Shown here piece by piece: positions 5,185 through 5,305 of a stretch of DNA of 5,305 nucleotides (position 1 is its first letter; each line of letters opens with the position of its first letter). Position numbers and translations under genes: made by a program. Location: contig JALOPA010000206.1 in NCBI GenBank assembly GCA_025454125.1, positions 1 through 5,305 on the forward strand, in the 5' to 3' direction. The notes below the pieces were generated by a model that saw nothing but the letters and a program-made list of their open reading frames with translations, did no database searches and had not been told where the DNA came from. Source of the stretch: Thermodesulfobacteriota bacterium. Lineage in GTDB: Bacteria > Desulfobacterota > DSM-4660 > Desulfatiglandales > HGW-15.

Positions 5185-5305
5185 ATGAGCATTATTGACG
5201 AAATTACCCAGATTGTAGGCCCGGAAAACATTTTCACCGAGTATACGGAGCGTCTCTGCTATTCCCGGGACATGTCCGTCCACCAGGGGGTTGCGGACGC
5301 GGTCG
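5185..5305 (+). CDS. Probable FAD-linked oxidase (GlcD / D-lactate dehydrogenase type), N-terminus only
   Basis: Only the first 40 residues are present, from ATG 5185 with GGAGG (5173-5177) seven bases upstream, to the window edge. The sequence has the pattern IVGPENIFTEYTERLCYSRDMS, ending HQGVADAV. This resembles the start of GlcD-like FAD-binding oxidases, where a helix with a VG..N(V/I).T motif leads to a YS.D motif and then to the segment before the FAD-binding PCMH domain. Such enzymes oxidise 2-hydroxyacids such as glycolate or D-lactate, often with an iron-sulfur partner. The catalytic and FAD-binding parts lie outside the window, so the family is a moderate-confidence call and the substrate is unknown. 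It is divergent from the carboxyltransferase gene, across a 270-base control region. Confidence 0.6.
   Translation, partial: MSIIDEITQIVGPENIFTEYTERLCYSRDMSVHQGVADAV

Noticed and set aside
1..5305. Search for tRNA, rRNA, insertion sequences, phage or defence genes
   Set aside because: The coding regions are fully explained by metabolic and regulatory genes, and the intergenic regions show promoters, a terminator and short repeats only; no transposase, terminal inverted repeat or cloverleaf was seen.

Overview
The window looks like the chromosome of an anaerobic, acyl-CoA-metabolising bacterium. A syntrophic or sulfate-reducing member of the Desulfobacterota is my best guess. That rests on the gene content (a GcdA-type glutaconyl-CoA decarboxylase carboxyltransferase, a second PccB/MmdA-type carboxyltransferase, a crotonase-family protein and the start of a probable FAD-linked 2-hydroxyacid oxidase) and on the moderately GC-rich, strongly coding-biased sequence. 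It is inference, not a taxonomic call.

Layout. Positions 1-2440 (minus strand) hold a two-gene unit: a 400-residue crotonase-family protein (2440 to 1238), then, after one spacer base (TGA-C-ATG), gcdA (1236 leftwards, cut by the window edge after 412 residues). A 265-base divergent control region (2441-2705) carries a near-consensus sigma70-type promoter for each direction, each with a dyad symmetry over its predicted transcription start. It drives the minus-strand unit and, rightwards, a 180-residue XRE-type helix-turn-helix/cupin regulator (2706-3248). The regulator converges on a 516-residue PccB/MmdA-type carboxyltransferase (4914 to 3364, minus). The 115 bases between them hold a strong terminator hairpin flanked by two clusters of degenerate 7-base repeats in inverted orientation. 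Right of the carboxyltransferase is a second divergent control region (4915-5184) with promoters both ways, then the first 40 codons of a probable FAD-linked oxidase (5185 onward, plus).

How it fits together (inference). Biotin-dependent GcdA-type subunits move the carboxyl group of glutaconyl-CoA to or from biotin, giving or using crotonyl-CoA. A crotonase-fold enzyme translationally coupled to it could act on crotonyl-CoA or a related enoyl-CoA. The PccB/MmdA-type subunit does the analogous chemistry on propionyl-CoA/methylmalonyl-CoA. No biotin carrier, biotin carboxylase or membrane decarboxylase subunit is visible, so both carboxyltransferases must find partners outside the window. The XRE-cupin regulator is placed to control the divergent gcdA unit and itself.

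The window is mostly recognisable metabolism. The parts most worth a second look are the enlarged, unassigned crotonase-like protein, the regulator's cupin domain without the usual metal ligands, the paired operator-like dyads, and the repeat-flanked terminator.
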